Shown: positions 49,264-60,661, counted from the stretch's first letter. The stretch is 64,000 nucleotides of DNA from Capillidium heterosporum (GCA_016630905.1 WBMQ01000007.1:186001-250000), one strand, 5' to 3'. Notes: generated from the sequence alone by a model not told the origin. Translations and numbers: made by a program.

Positions 49264-49831
49264 ATTATGGATCACTAACTTTAATATTCCAAACGTCGAG
49301 CTTTTTTGAATATTTAAGTTCTATCACTGAATATTGGCGAGAGGATATGTATATGCTAATAAATAGGCTACTCCCTTAATTTTGCTTTAATTTAGGATGG
49401 CTTACCTCTTTCCTAAACCAATCTTTACCAAAATAATACATTTAGTTTTGAGATAACATCTTTTTATTAGGCTTCTATTCGTTATTGATGCTACCTTTTT
49501 TAATACATGGACAAGATTTGATAATCCAAACCACCAACCTATACACTTACTTAATAGAGAGTGTGTATTACCTTTAGTATTGAACTTGGACAATATATTT
49601 TATTTTATCCAAATCCAAGTAAAACTAAATTTATACCATATCACAACTTCAAAAAAGGCTTAACATAAGAAATAGTAATTCAAAAATTATTATATATTTC
49701 CTAGCTCTTATATTGAAGCCTTGAAAACATGATCTTTTGCAAAATTGTCACATTTCCCTATAGCAAAACTTTCACTGTAATTTACAAAATTAGTTGGGAT
49801 TTGTATAAAGAACGGTTGGGATAATTCGATA
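49264..49831. other. Intergenic within GDSL array
   Basis: AT-rich spacer with a CTAATAAATAG polyA-like signal near 49356. No gene. Confidence 0.5.
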
Positions 49832-49842
49832 CAACGTTAAAA
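49832..49842 (+). promoter_or_regulatory. GDSL-array upstream box (degenerate copy 4)
   Basis: CAACGTTAAAA, 125 nt before the pseudogene ATG; same spacing as the intact boxes but two bases changed. Confidence 0.5.
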
Positions 49843-49956
49843 TATAGAAGCGTAACTTTACAAACTTCAAAGTTACAACCCTACATTATTTTATAGATAT
49901 ACCCGACTATATTTCAAAACACCTGCCTTCTAGGTATTCATTTTTACTAAAATTCA

Positions 49957-50887
49957 ATGAAGTTAGCTCCTCTAGTATTTCTTATACAAGGGTTGGTAGT
50001 AGGCATCAGCTTAGTGTGGAACGAACTGCCAAAAAAATTCACTTTATCGAATCCAAACTCCATGCTAAGTCAGGTACGGGAGATGTACCGAACTAGCTCC
50101 AAATTCCCCTTCACCCACATCTACATGTTTGAGGATAGTACCTGCAACACCAGGAACTACGTTCAAATCCATAGCTACGTCCTCTCTCGGATCAGATATT
50201 ATTAAAAAGATAGACTTAGCAATGGCCCATATTTGTAGACTACTTGTAAACCATCAAAAACATCTGCATAAAAAACTTACTATTCTGGGTCCATGATCAA
50301 CAAGAATCATATTATTGAAGGTAAATAAAATGTACTAAAGCTTCTAACGATATCTAGAGGGAATATCCGATTTCCTCGAATAGATTAATTTATACAAAAG
50401 ATCTATGTACAACTCCAAGCCACTACATCCACTGGCCATTCTTAACTTTGCCACCAACGACTTCTTGACTCTCGCCATCAAAGGGCCTGAGGTGCAAGTG
50501 GATTTCACCCAGGTCATGGAAAAATTGATAGCGATCGGTGAAATCAAAGATATTCTGACCATAAAGAATATGGTGACCGATCCACGTAAGCCCATACTCG
50601 ACAAAACGGTGGAGGATTTTGACCAAAAATCCACAGAAAAGTATAGAGATGTAACCATAACCTATCTCTCGCTTACAGAAATCAACTCACTGATGCTGGC
50701 TTTAGCATCACTTATCGCCTACATTTTGAACTGGAACCCCATGGAGTCTTGCTTCAACCAGACTACGTTCAAAGTTTGTAATGATCCGACCAACCGACTA
50801 CTGTACAACTCCTTCCACTTCACTACCCAAGTTCAGTTCAATTTGGTCAATAGGATAGCTAGATTCATCAACGAGTTTTGGAAATGA
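49957..50887 (+). pseudogene. GDSL esterase, decaying array copy 4
   Basis: KLAPLVFLIQGLVVG signal peptide and most of exon 1 are recognisable, but Block I reads FEDSTCNTRN (Gly and Asp of GDSxxDxGN changed), the conserved Trp of YYWKNR is a TAA, and a frameshift plus further stops follow. The second exon has a TAG after DFLE and is then open from about 50381 to TGA 50885-50887 (ILNFATNDFLTLAIKGPEV ... CFNQTTFKVCNDPTNR). The Block V Asp is Asn (YNSFHFT). Loss of catalytic residues together with nonsense mutations marks a true pseudogene rather than a reading error. Confidence 0.88.
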
Positions 50888-51081
50888 GGTAGCATTGTGG
50901 TCCCTTATCCTAATATTTTAAACGTCTGATCTCTTTTGAGTATTTACGTTAGGTTATTGGAGAATAGCAGCTTGGAATGTATATGCTACTGAATGGCTTA
51001 CTTTTCAATTCTCATTTTTAAGCTTGATATATTGGCTTTTTATAAAAGCCTATTTTTGTGCCAAAGTAGTACGCCCAAATT

Positions 51082-53270
51082 ATGAGTTTTGTTTGTGGTT
51101 TGGATACATCATACCTATTAGGCCACCATCTGTCGATAGCACTGCTTTTCTCGAATTATAAACGAGTTTCGATAACTCTAGCCACCATTCTATCAACTTG
51201 CTTGGGGGTAAGTTGTTTACAACATTAAACTTTGCCAAAATACTTTACCCTATTTATCCAAATACAATTAAAATCTAAACTTACACCCTTATTCCAGAAC
51301 AACATCAAATTGCTTAAAAACAGTAAAGGTGCTGCCATTTGCCACCAGGTTGACGCCATTTCGATTTTGGAAACATCATCAAGATCCTTAAATGAAGGAA
51401 AGCTAATAGTAAACTCTTGTCAGCTATCTACTACATTTATCGAGCTTCAACTTACCTCTTTTAAAATGACAGGTAACTATATACTTTATCGACTCCAATA
51501 TTCAGTACTTTTTAGCTTTAACTTCAGTACGACATATCAATTTCCAAGGTAACTAAACTTTAACCTTTATTTTTTACTAAAACCCAAATGATTAGATCGT
51601 CAGCTATTGCTGAAATGTGAACATCTAAATGCAACTGGGTCCATATACGACCGTATATCCAAAAGAATAGTTGAAAGTAACACTTTGTTTCTATACATAA
51701 TTTACCATATTTTCTTTATTTAATAAAAAGGTATAAAATCCAAGTTGGAACCCAACCAAACCATTATTATCCCAACCTCTGGTAACTTAGGTAACCCCTT
51801 CCTCATTCTCCTTCAAGCACTAAAATTATCTTTTCAAGGCCTAAGTTTAACTACCTTGCTAGCACCCTATCAAGTCAAGATAATTGCAGTGGTGCCCGAT
51901 ACCACAAACAGTTCGCGCATCAATTTGTTGAAAAGTTTCAACTTGGACGTGGTACGTACCAACTACTTAGCGCACAACGAAGCTAGTAACTCTACTCGAA
52001 AAGTTTGCCTAAGTTTGAAGGAAACTTACAAGAATAGCCTACTCATTGATTTGGTATTCTTATTTTTAGCTTTACTATTTTAGTTAATCTTTTATGTAGG
52101 AAAGTTACGAAATAGAAGTTAAGGAAGCTATTGAGGAGCTGGTTTTAGAATTAGTGGAGCAGTTGCAAGGTATTGAGAATGCAAACTACGCCTTAGTACC
52201 AGTTACCGAAGCAGGTAATTTTATTTAGCTATCCTACTTTTGTACTGATACAGTTAATTTTGTAGTTATAGTCAACAGCTTGATAACCCAATTTCGATTG
52301 AAATTACCCAAGTTAAAGGTAGTTATACGTACACCGTCTTTAACTTTCTAAGACCTCTCTTTAGATAGCTTTAGTGGAACCTCAAGGCTCCAACGCTTTA
52401 GTAGACTTACCGAATATTCAGCCCCATCAGGTACTTGAAAGTTGTATGCAATGCATTGACTTTTTCTTAGAGCTGGCTAGTCGAGAATTTAGGATCCCCC
52501 TTTCCCTTAGACATCCAAGGCTATGATTTAAAGCTACAGGTTAAGGATTCCGATTCCTTCTCCACCGCCAAACGGCTTATCTCCAACTTCGGTTTACTAG
52601 TAGGTACGCTAACATATTTTAATAGGGTTTATTTACCAATACATTAATAGGTCCTAGTTCGGGAACCTTGGTTTCAGCAAGCTTACAACTTCAACTCAGC
52701 CCCGATGAAAAGGTTTTGGTCCTGTTGGACGATACCTTACATAATTATACTCCAACTTTACTTTCGGAAGAGTATCTCATCAACAACGAATTGCTGGACA
52801 GCCAACTGCAGCACCAGTATTTCCAAACTAACGTCTTCAAATACAAGAACGCTTCGGTAGAAGATCTACAGTTACCGGCTGCCATAACCATCAATCTCAA
52901 CTCCCAAGTCGAATCGGCTTTGAATACGATGATCGAACTTGATTTCTCCCAGCTACCCGTCATCGATAACAACCGCAAATTGATTGGCTATGTCAGCTTA
53001 GGCCACCTGCAACATCTCATCGACATTGGGAATGTCAAGTTGAAGGATACGATCAAGGAAGCTACCTTCAAGTTCATTGATGGTGCCGACGGTAAAAGCA
53101 AGAGAGGCAGAAAGTATAATTTGATTACACCCGACACTTCGTTACAAGAGCTGGCCAAATTCTTGGAGCAGGAACCAGTTGGCTTTGTCACTGACGTCAG
53201 TAGGCTGTGGTGCTTGGCGGTAGTTACCAAGTTGGATTTGAACCTGTTTTTGACGAAACGTAATGTTTAA
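51082..53270 (+). CDS. Cystathionine beta-synthase-like pseudoenzyme (PLP lysine replaced)
   Basis: Exons 51082-51207, 51298-51472, 51516-51548, 51596-51676, 51731-51790, 51839-52053, 52100-52214, 52266-52318, 52365-52430, 52471-52603, 52651-53270; every junction is in phase, 558 residues. Fold type II PLP core: KCEHLNATGSIYDRISKRIV aligns with the CBS FNxxGSxKDRIxLRMI motif, but the PLP lysine is Tyr129. IIIPTSGNLGLSLTTLLA keeps the substrate-loop TSGN. The glycine-rich PLP-phosphate loop (GTGGT) is absent: ALVPVTEAVIVNSLI lies there. VEPQGS and NFGLLVGPSSGTLVSASL keep the C-terminal core. The last exon ends in a CBS-domain pair (about 415-555; ELDFSQLPVIDNNRKLIGYV). It probably cannot do PLP chemistry; a ligand-sensing or regulatory role is inferred. 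The first exon is the least certain. Confidence 0.85.
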
Positions 53271-53304
53271 AAGTTTAAAATAAATACATCTATCTTTATT
53301 GAAT

Positions 53305-54968
53305 TTAGTTTCTTTTTTTGACAACAAGTTGTTGGACCTTGGCGATACGATCCAACTTCTCCTGCAACTTGTAATCTACCATGCGGTTGCTAAACTTGGG
53401 AGGTTCGTAACCTAAACTGGTGATGAAGTTGGAAATCAACTTATTGATACTACTGCGTTTCAAATTCAGCAGCTTGTTGATGGTTAGGTAGTAGGTGAAC
53501 AGACTTCGGTACAGCTGCTTGAGAATGCCAGAAGGTAGATTATTGGTACTCAAATTTAAAGCATGGATCATGTGAGAGTTAGGTTTCTCTACATCCTCTA
53601 CCTTCAACTCTTGCAATTGGAGATCTGGTTGTTCCGATTTTAGCAAGTTGATGAACGGTCGTTCCACTTGGTTCAAGATCAATAGATTAGTACCCAACTT
53701 ACCGGCTCTAGCTGTTCTTCCAGACCGGTGTAAGAAGTTGGTTATCGAATTGGGACTGTTGAGTTGAATTACTAACTCTACATTCTGATAGTCGATACCT
53801 CGGGAGCTGATGTCGGTTGTTAATAACACGGTAGATTTGGATCGTTGGAAGAGTTGATAGTTTTGCTGTCGTTCCACCTGCGATAAACTGGAGTGTAAAG
53901 CTACACATTGTAAATCCATACTTTCAAAAAGTTTGCTGTAGATATCTACCTCGACTTTAGTATTTAGAAACAGAATGATGTTCTTGTCCTTATGTTGTTT
54001 GAAATGTTGAACGACAGTTGCGTACAATATAGGCAGTTGTAACTTACTGTTAACTATTAGATGCTGGTATAATATGTTGGGTTTATCTATCAATAACTTG
54101 TCCTCGTTGAGCTTGACTGTACTGCTGGTGTTAGTATCGATTTCAGTTAATGGCTGGTTTCCCAGCAACTTGTTGAAGATAGGCAGCTCTTTGATATTGC
54201 GAGGTAAAGTCGCCGAGGTTACTATAGTTTTAAATTGTGTGGGATTGGGTAAGTTACTTAACAAAACTTTTAAACTTTGGATCTGGTTGGGATCGATAAG
54301 TTTATCGGCTTCGTCTAATACCAGCTTTAAAATTCATTAATAACAATATAGGGAAAATAAAAGCTCTTACCACTTTCAAGTTTAACAGCTGCTCTCTAAA
54401 CAACTTGGAGTTGGTCAATAAGTCGACCAACCTACCTGGAGTAGCCACTACTACGTCGACCCGTTTGGTGTTAATACGCAACAGATCTTCCTTTCTTGAT
54501 AGACCAGCCCAACAGACTTAACGTCTGCAATTTTATACCTCTACTTAACTTTTTGGTCGTCTGACTTGTCTGTAATACGAGTTCTCGGTTCGGCACCACT
54601 ATCAGGATACTAGTCTGCTTACCATACTCTAATTCGGTTAGGCTGAGCTGCTGTAAAGCTAAAGTTAAACTTGGCACAAGGTAGCCTACTGTCTTACCAC
54701 TGCCAGTGGATGAATTGATGGCTAAATTTGTCTTCAAAGGTAGATTGGTAAAGATTTTGGATTGGATCAAGGTTGGGGAAGAATATTGATTTTTTAGGTT
54801 GGTGAGTAAAGGTTCGGGGATCCCTTTGAAGGTGTCAAAAGTTAACTTTTGGTTTAGTGCTGAAGTGGGCGGCGCATCTGTTGTATAGTATTTGAGGAGG
54901 CCGTAGTTGTTGGTTAAGAGTTTAGATAGGGTTCGTTTTGTAGGTAGGTTATACAAAGCCAACATCAT
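53305..54968 (-). CDS. MRH4: Mitochondrial DEAD-box RNA helicase, Mrh4-like (one frame break)
   Basis: ATP-dependent RNA helicase, probably acting in mitochondrial large-ribosome assembly. Start at ATG 54968 gives a basic presequence (LYNLPTKRTLSKLLTNNYG). Motifs: FDTFKGIPEPLL with PTLIQSKIF (Q-like), SSTGSGKT (I), VVPNRELVLQ (Ia), VVATPGRLVDLL (Ib), LVLDEADKL (II), VTSATLP (III), FLNTKVEVDIY (IV), LLTTDISSRGID (V), HRSGRTARAG (VI). One 46-nt intron at 54325-54370. Between Ia and Ib frame 0 continues as LLGWSIKKGRSVAY and stops at TAA, while the neighbouring frame reads AGLSRKEDLLRIN into TKRVDVVVATPGR. One extra G in GGG (CCC on plus, 54508-54510) explains it; total 538 residues after removal. 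Its stop lies 34 nt from the convergent CBS-like gene. Confidence 0.86.
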
Positions 54969-55562
54969 TCTGTAGAAACTTTCTGAATGAAAAAAGTTGG
55001 AGCTGCTTGGTTGCAAATTTTCTTTGCAATTGCCTTGCCAAACTATTGCATCATCAGTACAAAGTTCAATACTTGAAATTTGAAATGGAACACTTTTACT
55101 TGATAAGTTGATACTGTTAGATAATTAAATTTGGCATATTTTAACTTATCAAGAAGTCTGTTAAGCACGAATACAGCAAGCTGAGCACTATATCTTGCAA
55201 TCTAATATGCCCTATCTAAACCAGACTATAGCTTTCCTGGGTATTCTGCCAAGACTTCAGCTATTTTATATTCTTGGATGAAATTGGGATTTTCAAGTCA
55301 AATGATTGCTTGTCAGAGATTTCCAAACAAATCGGGAAATCCACTAAAAGGATACAATTAAAAACCCCAGCTTACGACAAGCTCATTAGCTGAAATGCCA
55401 CTCTGCTGCTCCAGTAATTTTCCAAACCTTACCAATACACCTAAAGGAGAGTTATTGAAAGTTGTATAACATAGGCTTCATATTTAAAGAACTTAATCGA
55501 TGTGAAAGTATATAAGGTAGTTGCTAGCTCATCAAGACCTAACCTTCAATTTAAGCTTTATA
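54969..55562. other. Intergenic, divergent promoter region
   Basis: 594 nt between the helicase start (minus) and the next plus-strand gene. No conserved box recognised. Confidence 0.5.
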
Positions 55563-56386
55563 ATGACCAACAATATATCACTGCATAACATGCCCACAGC
55601 CAACAGTAACGTTAATCCTTTTATACAAAATCTAAAAAGCACCAAATAGATGCAACCACCTACCAATTAGAAGTTGATAGGAAATGTGCCACCCCCCTAT
55701 TCTACCATACTTAACGACAAAGATCACGGTTTGAACAGTCAATCAAAAGGCAATTCCTTCTATATCAGGTACAGGACCTGGATTCGGATGTTTTCTTTGG
55801 CTATTGTACTATCAGTTATCGTAGCAAGTGTAAGGTTAAATTAAGCAGCTGTATACTTATCCTTCTTAGGTTTTGCTGGCGTCTAGAAGTACGTTTCAAT
55901 TAATATCCCCCAACTAACAAAATTTAACATAAAGGTTCAAGCATAATTCAACCGCCTCAATGTTCCTATGGTTTGGGGGAGAACAACTTTTCTCGTAATG
56001 TGGACTTTACTTTAGCTAAGACAATCCAATTTTCAGTTATCAACTCAACCCAGATATCCAAAATATCGGTGGAGCAGTATTCAGGACCTGATCTAAAGGT
56101 ATTATACTACTCGTCTAAAAATATCGACACTCTCATCACCCTCCAAGTGGGGATGGATGGGAACTCCCAGCAGACCATCTTGACCATCCCACCACATTCG
56201 AGATCCAAGCTAGTATTTTCACCTAATAGCGGGAAGAGCTACTGTCCGGATGATGAATCCAAACTGTTCGTTCCATTCTTTATAGGAGGCTACAGAGTTA
56301 TCAGAGTTAACACTACGGTTCAGAAGATGCACTTGGATAACGCTCCCATCGTCATTGCCTACGTACATTTGGACTATTCAAAGTAA
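55563..56386 (+). CDS. Single-pass membrane protein of unknown function
   Basis: Proposed exons 55563-55610, 55671-55829, 55870-55888, 55935-56386 (225 residues). Introns at 55830-55869 and 55889-55934 are well supported and flank a 19-nt exon; the first intron (donor GTTAAT) and the start are less certain. The N-terminal cytoplasmic part (NVPPPYSTILNDKDHGLNSQ) precedes a basic-flanked helix (WIRMFSLAIVLSVIVASVLL), then an extracytoplasmic domain of about 150 residues (IIQPPQCSYGLGENNFSRNV ... HLDNAPIVIAYVHLDYSK) with several N-glycosylation sequons (NFS, NST, NTT) and two cysteines. The layout resembles LEA2/NDR1-like type II proteins, but I cannot confirm a family. Confidence 0.65.
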
Positions 56387-56950
56387 AGGACAGATGATAG
56401 AGTTTTGTTGAATAAACTTGGCTAATTTATCTATACTATCACCTTTTTGTACTATTATGTAATCCATCAAGTCCATCTCATATTCGATGGGCCTTTTAAC
56501 ATTTTTAAGTATCATGTCATGCTCTATGTAAAGCCAGCTTCATTACATAGAGCTAGATTTATGGCGCAATTTAGAAAGAATGTTGACTCTATTAATCAAT
56601 CGAATACTTGCATATTATACTACAGGTATTAAGAAATAGTTATTAAAACCATCAAGTTCTGAGGGATAGGGAGTGCAGATTGGGAAATGGAGAAATGAAT
56701 AGTAAACGTCTCTAAAAGAACTGGATGTGAGTAACTCTATCCAAATGATATATGGATTGAGTAGAAAGATATACTTAAATATTATATCGGTACATTTAGC
56801 GCTAATATGCATGATAAAGTAAGATAGAGATATGGTTTTAAACCAGTAAATAAAGTATATCAAATCATGATAAATCTATACTATTTTATATGTACATGCC
56901 CATAAATGTGAGATACTTCATTGTCTTTAAATTTTAAACGTTTGGAAAGT
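56387..56950. other. Intergenic
   Basis: No supported gene. The 61-residue open run at 56447 begins at a non-ATG codon and has no features. Confidence 0.5.
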
Positions 56951-57112
56951 ATGCTGACCTCAGGAAAGGAATTATATACCACCTTCAATAAGGCACACTA
57001 TCAACTAGATCAATACATAAAAAAGAAACTGGATGGGCAGGCATCTTTACAAGGAAATACAGCTAATAGAGATGTACTTTTACATGTAGATGGTACAAAA
57101 ACACCGGAATAA
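56951..57112 (+). CDS. Short ORF, hypothetical (53 aa)
   Basis: MLTSGKELYTTFNKAHYQLD then KKKLDGQASLQ and LLHVDGTKTPE to TAA. Composition is protein-like (polar, amphipathic helix) and it lies between two well-kept genes, but there is no domain, and it could be a terminal exon of something whose other exons I cannot see. Confidence 0.3.
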   Translation: MLTSGKELYTTFNKAHYQLDQYIKKKLDGQASLQGNTANRDVLLHVDGTKTPE

Positions 57113-57233
57113 AAATAAATGCATAGTAAATTGGAATATGAAATAGAATATCAATAAGAAACGATCAAATGAGAGACAATAAAACAAAGTTAAAAGTACA
57201 ACATTCATTTAATTTAAAAACATACAAAAGTAC

Positions 57234-57992
57234 TTATATCAGCCTCAAAACCTTTATCAGCCCATCGATATCAGGAGTTTGCATAACGTAGTCTACCTTA
57301 CCACCCAACTCCACCACCCTACCTTGAGTCGTCTTACCTACCGTAACTACCCAGCACTCATTATTTTTAGTCTCAAATAACTTTTCGATAATTAGATCGA
57401 CAAAACTAGGGCTAAACAATACAACTATACAGCCTTTAAAATCTAAACTTCTTATAGTTGCTAAAGTATCTGAATCAGTCTGAGTAGCATAACATACGAA
57501 CTTGTGGACTTTATAGTTGGCTTGCAAAAGCTGAGTTTCGATAGTCGGTAAGTTGTTTAAAGTCGTAAAATATAGGATTTCTTTACCTTTTATTAAAGTT
57601 GGATGGTTGGTTAAAAACTCCAATAACAATTTAGTTAAACTTAGACTATCTATCACCGTTGTGCCAGACACTAAGTTGGGAAGGTCAAATGATAACAGAG
57701 GCTTCAGAGTTTTCTTGCCTACGTAGAAATAGTACTTTCTTTTCCAAATCTCCAACATCTTATTGTCTAGTTTGTTGAATTGGTTACCCAGTTGCTTTGA
57801 AGCTCTAGCACTAGTCAAGATTACGATATCGTACTTGTCGTATTGCGAGACTAGTAAATTGAACAGTTCATCAGTGTTGGTAGGTACCGTATCGAAGACT
57901 TTGTAAAAGCTAAAGTTGGTAAAGTGGTCCGCTTTCAGCCTTTGTTCGTAAACTAAGTCGTACTCCTTGAATATGTGGATTGGCTTGTCCAT
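57234..57992 (-). CDS. HEM4: Uroporphyrinogen-III synthase
   Basis: Cyclises hydroxymethylbilane with inversion of ring D, in haem synthesis. 252 residues from ATG 57992 (MDKPIHIFKEYDL), no intron. The weakly conserved family pattern is present: VILTSARASKQL in the first lobe, KILYFTT-like GKEILYFTTLNNLPTIETQL, KFVCYATQTD, then VVLFSPSFVDLIIEKLF and WVVTVGKTTQGRVVELGG, ending with PDIDGLIKVLRLI. Length and two-lobe pattern fit the fungal enzyme. An upstream in-frame extension to 58025 lacks an ATG. Confidence 0.85.
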   Translation of the reverse strand: MDKPIHIFKEYDLVYEQRLKADHFTNFSFYKVFDTVPTNTDELFNLLVSQYDKYDIVILTSARASKQLGNQFNKLDNKMLEIWKRKYYFYVGKKTLKPLLSFDLPNLVSGTTVIDSLSLTKLLLEFLTNHPTLIKGKEILYFTTLNNLPTIETQLLQANYKVHKFVCYATQTDSDTLATIRSLDFKGCIVVLFSPSFVDLIIEKLFETKNNECWVVTVGKTTQGRVVELGGKVDYVMQTPDIDGLIKVLRLI

Positions 57993-58179
57993 CGTACCTC
58001 CATCTAAGAACCTTGATTCTTTCACTTGGACTTGGAAATTTGAATCAAAGGAAAATGACGTTTACCAAAAACTGGTTCCAACCAATAATTCTGAAACCTA
58101 AATTAGTTTTCATCTCTCAGGTTTAAAGTTAAAGACTTCAAATAAAGGCAAATAAGGTATTAAGAACAAAGAGAACGAT

Positions 58180-58485
58180 ATGGAAACCCAACAGCCCCAA
58201 CAAAAGTACGAGGTAGACAGTTCCGGATACCTTATAGAACGTGAAGAAACTACTAGTATCAACCTAAGTATCGATACTCACAGCGTTTACTCCGACATTG
58301 ACTATGAACAGCAGCTAGTTGAGCAGATAAAAATTATTAAAGTTATGTGGACTTGCTTCGTCATACCGACTGTCTTAAGGATGTTTGGTAGAAGGTTGGT
58401 TATACTATGTAAGCTTTTTGTTTTTAAATTTTATTTATATAGATATTCTTTATTTTATAAATATAGATTGGCCAAAGATAAGTAG
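58180..58485 (+). CDS. Hypothetical small protein, structure uncertain
   Basis: METQQPQQKYEVDSSGYLIE... SINLSIDTHSVYSDIDYEQQ looks like real coding sequence. After EQIKIIK the quality is unclear: frame 0 continues WTCFVIPTVLRMFGRRL, while another frame reads YVDLLRHTDCLKDVW, and a GTAAGC...TATAG intron (about 58409-58440) may exist before YSLFYKYRLAKDK-TAG. A distant likeness of the alternative reading to Swi5/Sae3-type short recombination mediators crossed my mind but is not strong enough to name it. Confidence 0.4.
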   Translation: METQQPQQKYEVDSSGYLIEREETTSINLSIDTHSVYSDIDYEQQLVEQIKIIKVMWTCFVIPTVLRMFGRRLVILCKLFVFKFYLYRYSLFYKYRLAKDK

Positions 58486-59511
58486 CTGGTTCGAATTACC
58501 TTCCAGTAGAGTAGATTTCTTTAAGCGATAAAGTTATTAATAAACATTTTTATGTATTTTTATTGAGAAAAACTGCAGTAAGTAGTTTTTATATTTGCAT
58601 AAGGAGGTTATTTACTAGGTAATCCAATTTAAGATAAGAGGAATTGTGAAGCTTCATGGCAGCTACAACTAATTTATTTTACGTTTTATTACTATTGGTG
58701 ATTGTAGAATAATTTTCCACATGTATACCAGTATTCAAAAGCTTTAATAATTTCTACTCTGCCTATTTGAAGTTGATGGACGGTAAATTGAAAATATTTT
58801 AGATATGGGATGAAAGTTCTAATGGGAATTAAAGAACTGATGCCAAATTCTATGCTAGGACCGACGACAGTAAGTTGAATCGAGTTAGGTAGGGCAGCAT
58901 TTCATGTGTAGTTGAAGTAAAAATTTTGAGGGGCTGATGGACGTAGTTAAATGGACTATCGAATTGTTTGCTTCACAACCTAGTAGATTTTATTGACTTT
59001 TATTGGATTGAATCGAGTACGATGCGCTTGGAGGTGTTTAAAGATTTTAGCAGGTAAGCAGGCAAGGCTGTAGCTTTTATGAACTGCTTCAAGGCATAAT
59101 GTAACAGTTAGTTTGACATCAATATATTTCTTAAATGGGTAAGAGTTAATTTTGGTTCGGCATTAGTATCTGGCAACCTAAAATTGAGCTACAATGCAAC
59201 TCTATATAATAGGCTTTTAATTTAGTCCATGTATAAAGCTTTTCTACTTGATTATAATGCCATCTATAGTTGCTTTACTAAATACATTATCCGTATATTG
59301 CCCAAGTCCTTCCACGATGAGATATAAATCCCAATTATCACTTACAATATTATTTCGATTTTAACTAAATTAGTTCAATAAACTTCCTAATCCAAAATAT
59401 CACTTGTGTAACTCAAAGTCTACTGATATTAAAAATAAGTTTACTATATCATCTATCAATTTAGCATTTTTAAATAAAAGCTTATATAGATATAGCCCTA
59501 TTTGATATTTA
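58486..59511. other. Intergenic
   Basis: 1.0 kb, AT-rich, no gene recognised. Confidence 0.5.
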
Positions 59512-60661
59512 TTAAAGGCTATCCAAATAGCTTCGAGCCAAGTTCAACTGGTTGAGGGCCTCACCACTTTGAATAGAGTTTCGAGCCAACTCGACGCCTT
59601 CCTTGAAGGTAGATACCTTACCACAAACCTTCAGTAAAGCTGCCGAATTCAGCAATATGAAGTCGATAATAGGGTGGTCAACAATTTCATTGTTTAAAAT
59701 TTTCAAAAAGATTTCAGCGTTCGAACTGGCCGATATACCTTTGACTTGATCTAAATTGTGACAGGGCAGTCCGAAATCCTTGGGATTGACGAGATATTCG
59801 GTTATAACATTATCTTTAAGCTCCCATACCTACTGAAGCATGAATATGAATACTATCGAAAAAAACTACCTTAGAATCGCCAGCAATCGAAAACTCATCC
59901 AAACCCTCCACTCCATTGACAACAAAGGCAGTCTGTACGCCCAGTAGCTTCAAGGTTTCGATCATCAACCTACCCAACTCCTGCTTGTTGACCCCAACTA
60001 CCATAAACTTGGGTTTACATGGGTTGACCAAAGGACCCAAAAAATTGAACAAGGTTGGGAAGCCCAACTGCTTTCTAATTTGTGAGACTTTGGCCCAACT
60101 GCCATGGAATTTACTGGCGTACAAAAAGCAAAAGTTGTGATTGGAAAGTATATCTTCAACCGTAGTGCTGTTGACTTTGTCGATATCTAATTTTAGAGCT
60201 TCCAAGAAGTCGCTGGACCCCGAGTTGGACGTAGAACTTTTATTGCCATGCTTTTGAAAACCAACAAAACAAAATAAACATAAATACATGGTAAATAAAT
60301 AAAATTGTACCTTTGCAACTTTGACTTGACATCCGGCAACTACTACAGCGGAAGCGGTACTGACATTAAATGTATTAAAGTTATCACCTCCCGTACCTAC
60401 GATATCCACAATGCTATCAGCTAAACTTTGGTTTTTAAACTGTACCCTATCGGAAAAGTTCAACAGGTTGGTTGCAAAACTTTCGACGACTTGGGGCTGT
60501 GTATCCAGCTTTGTTAACTTGAACAAAGTGAGTAAGGCGCCAATCTGGGCTTCGGTAACTTGGTTGTTGACTAACAAAGTTATTATCTCCTTTATGTCTT
60601 GACTCGTTAGTTGATCGGGTACAGTCGTCAACTTTACTAGGTAGGGCTTGATGGCGTTCAT
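59512..60661 (-). CDS. TRP4: Anthranilate phosphoribosyltransferase
   Basis: Joins anthranilate and PRPP in tryptophan synthesis. Exons (5' to 3') 60311-60661, 59870-60250, 59512-59829, all in phase; 349 residues. Start at ATG 60661 (MNAIKPYLVKLTTVPDQLTS). Motifs: VDIVGTGGDNFNTFNVSTAS (PRPP loop), KHGNKSSTSNSGSSDFLEAL (split by the first intron), FHGSWAKVSQIRKQLGFPTL, FNFLGPLVNPCKP, GVEGLDEFSI. The last exon starts VWELKDNVITEYLVNPKDFG and ends LNLARSYLDSL. The second intron is 40 nt (GTAGTT...CAGTAG). Monofunctional as in most fungi. No defect. Confidence 0.96.

Noticed and set aside
49957-50887. GDSL copy 4 as another case of stop-site frameshifting
   Set aside because: Its stops are plain nonsense changes (Trp to TAA, in-frame TAG) and catalytic residues are altered, so it is ord­inary decay.
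58480-58510. GGTTCGAATT-like sequence as a tRNA T-arm
   Set aside because: No 5-bp stem, acceptor stem or anticodon arm around it; I found no tRNA in the window.
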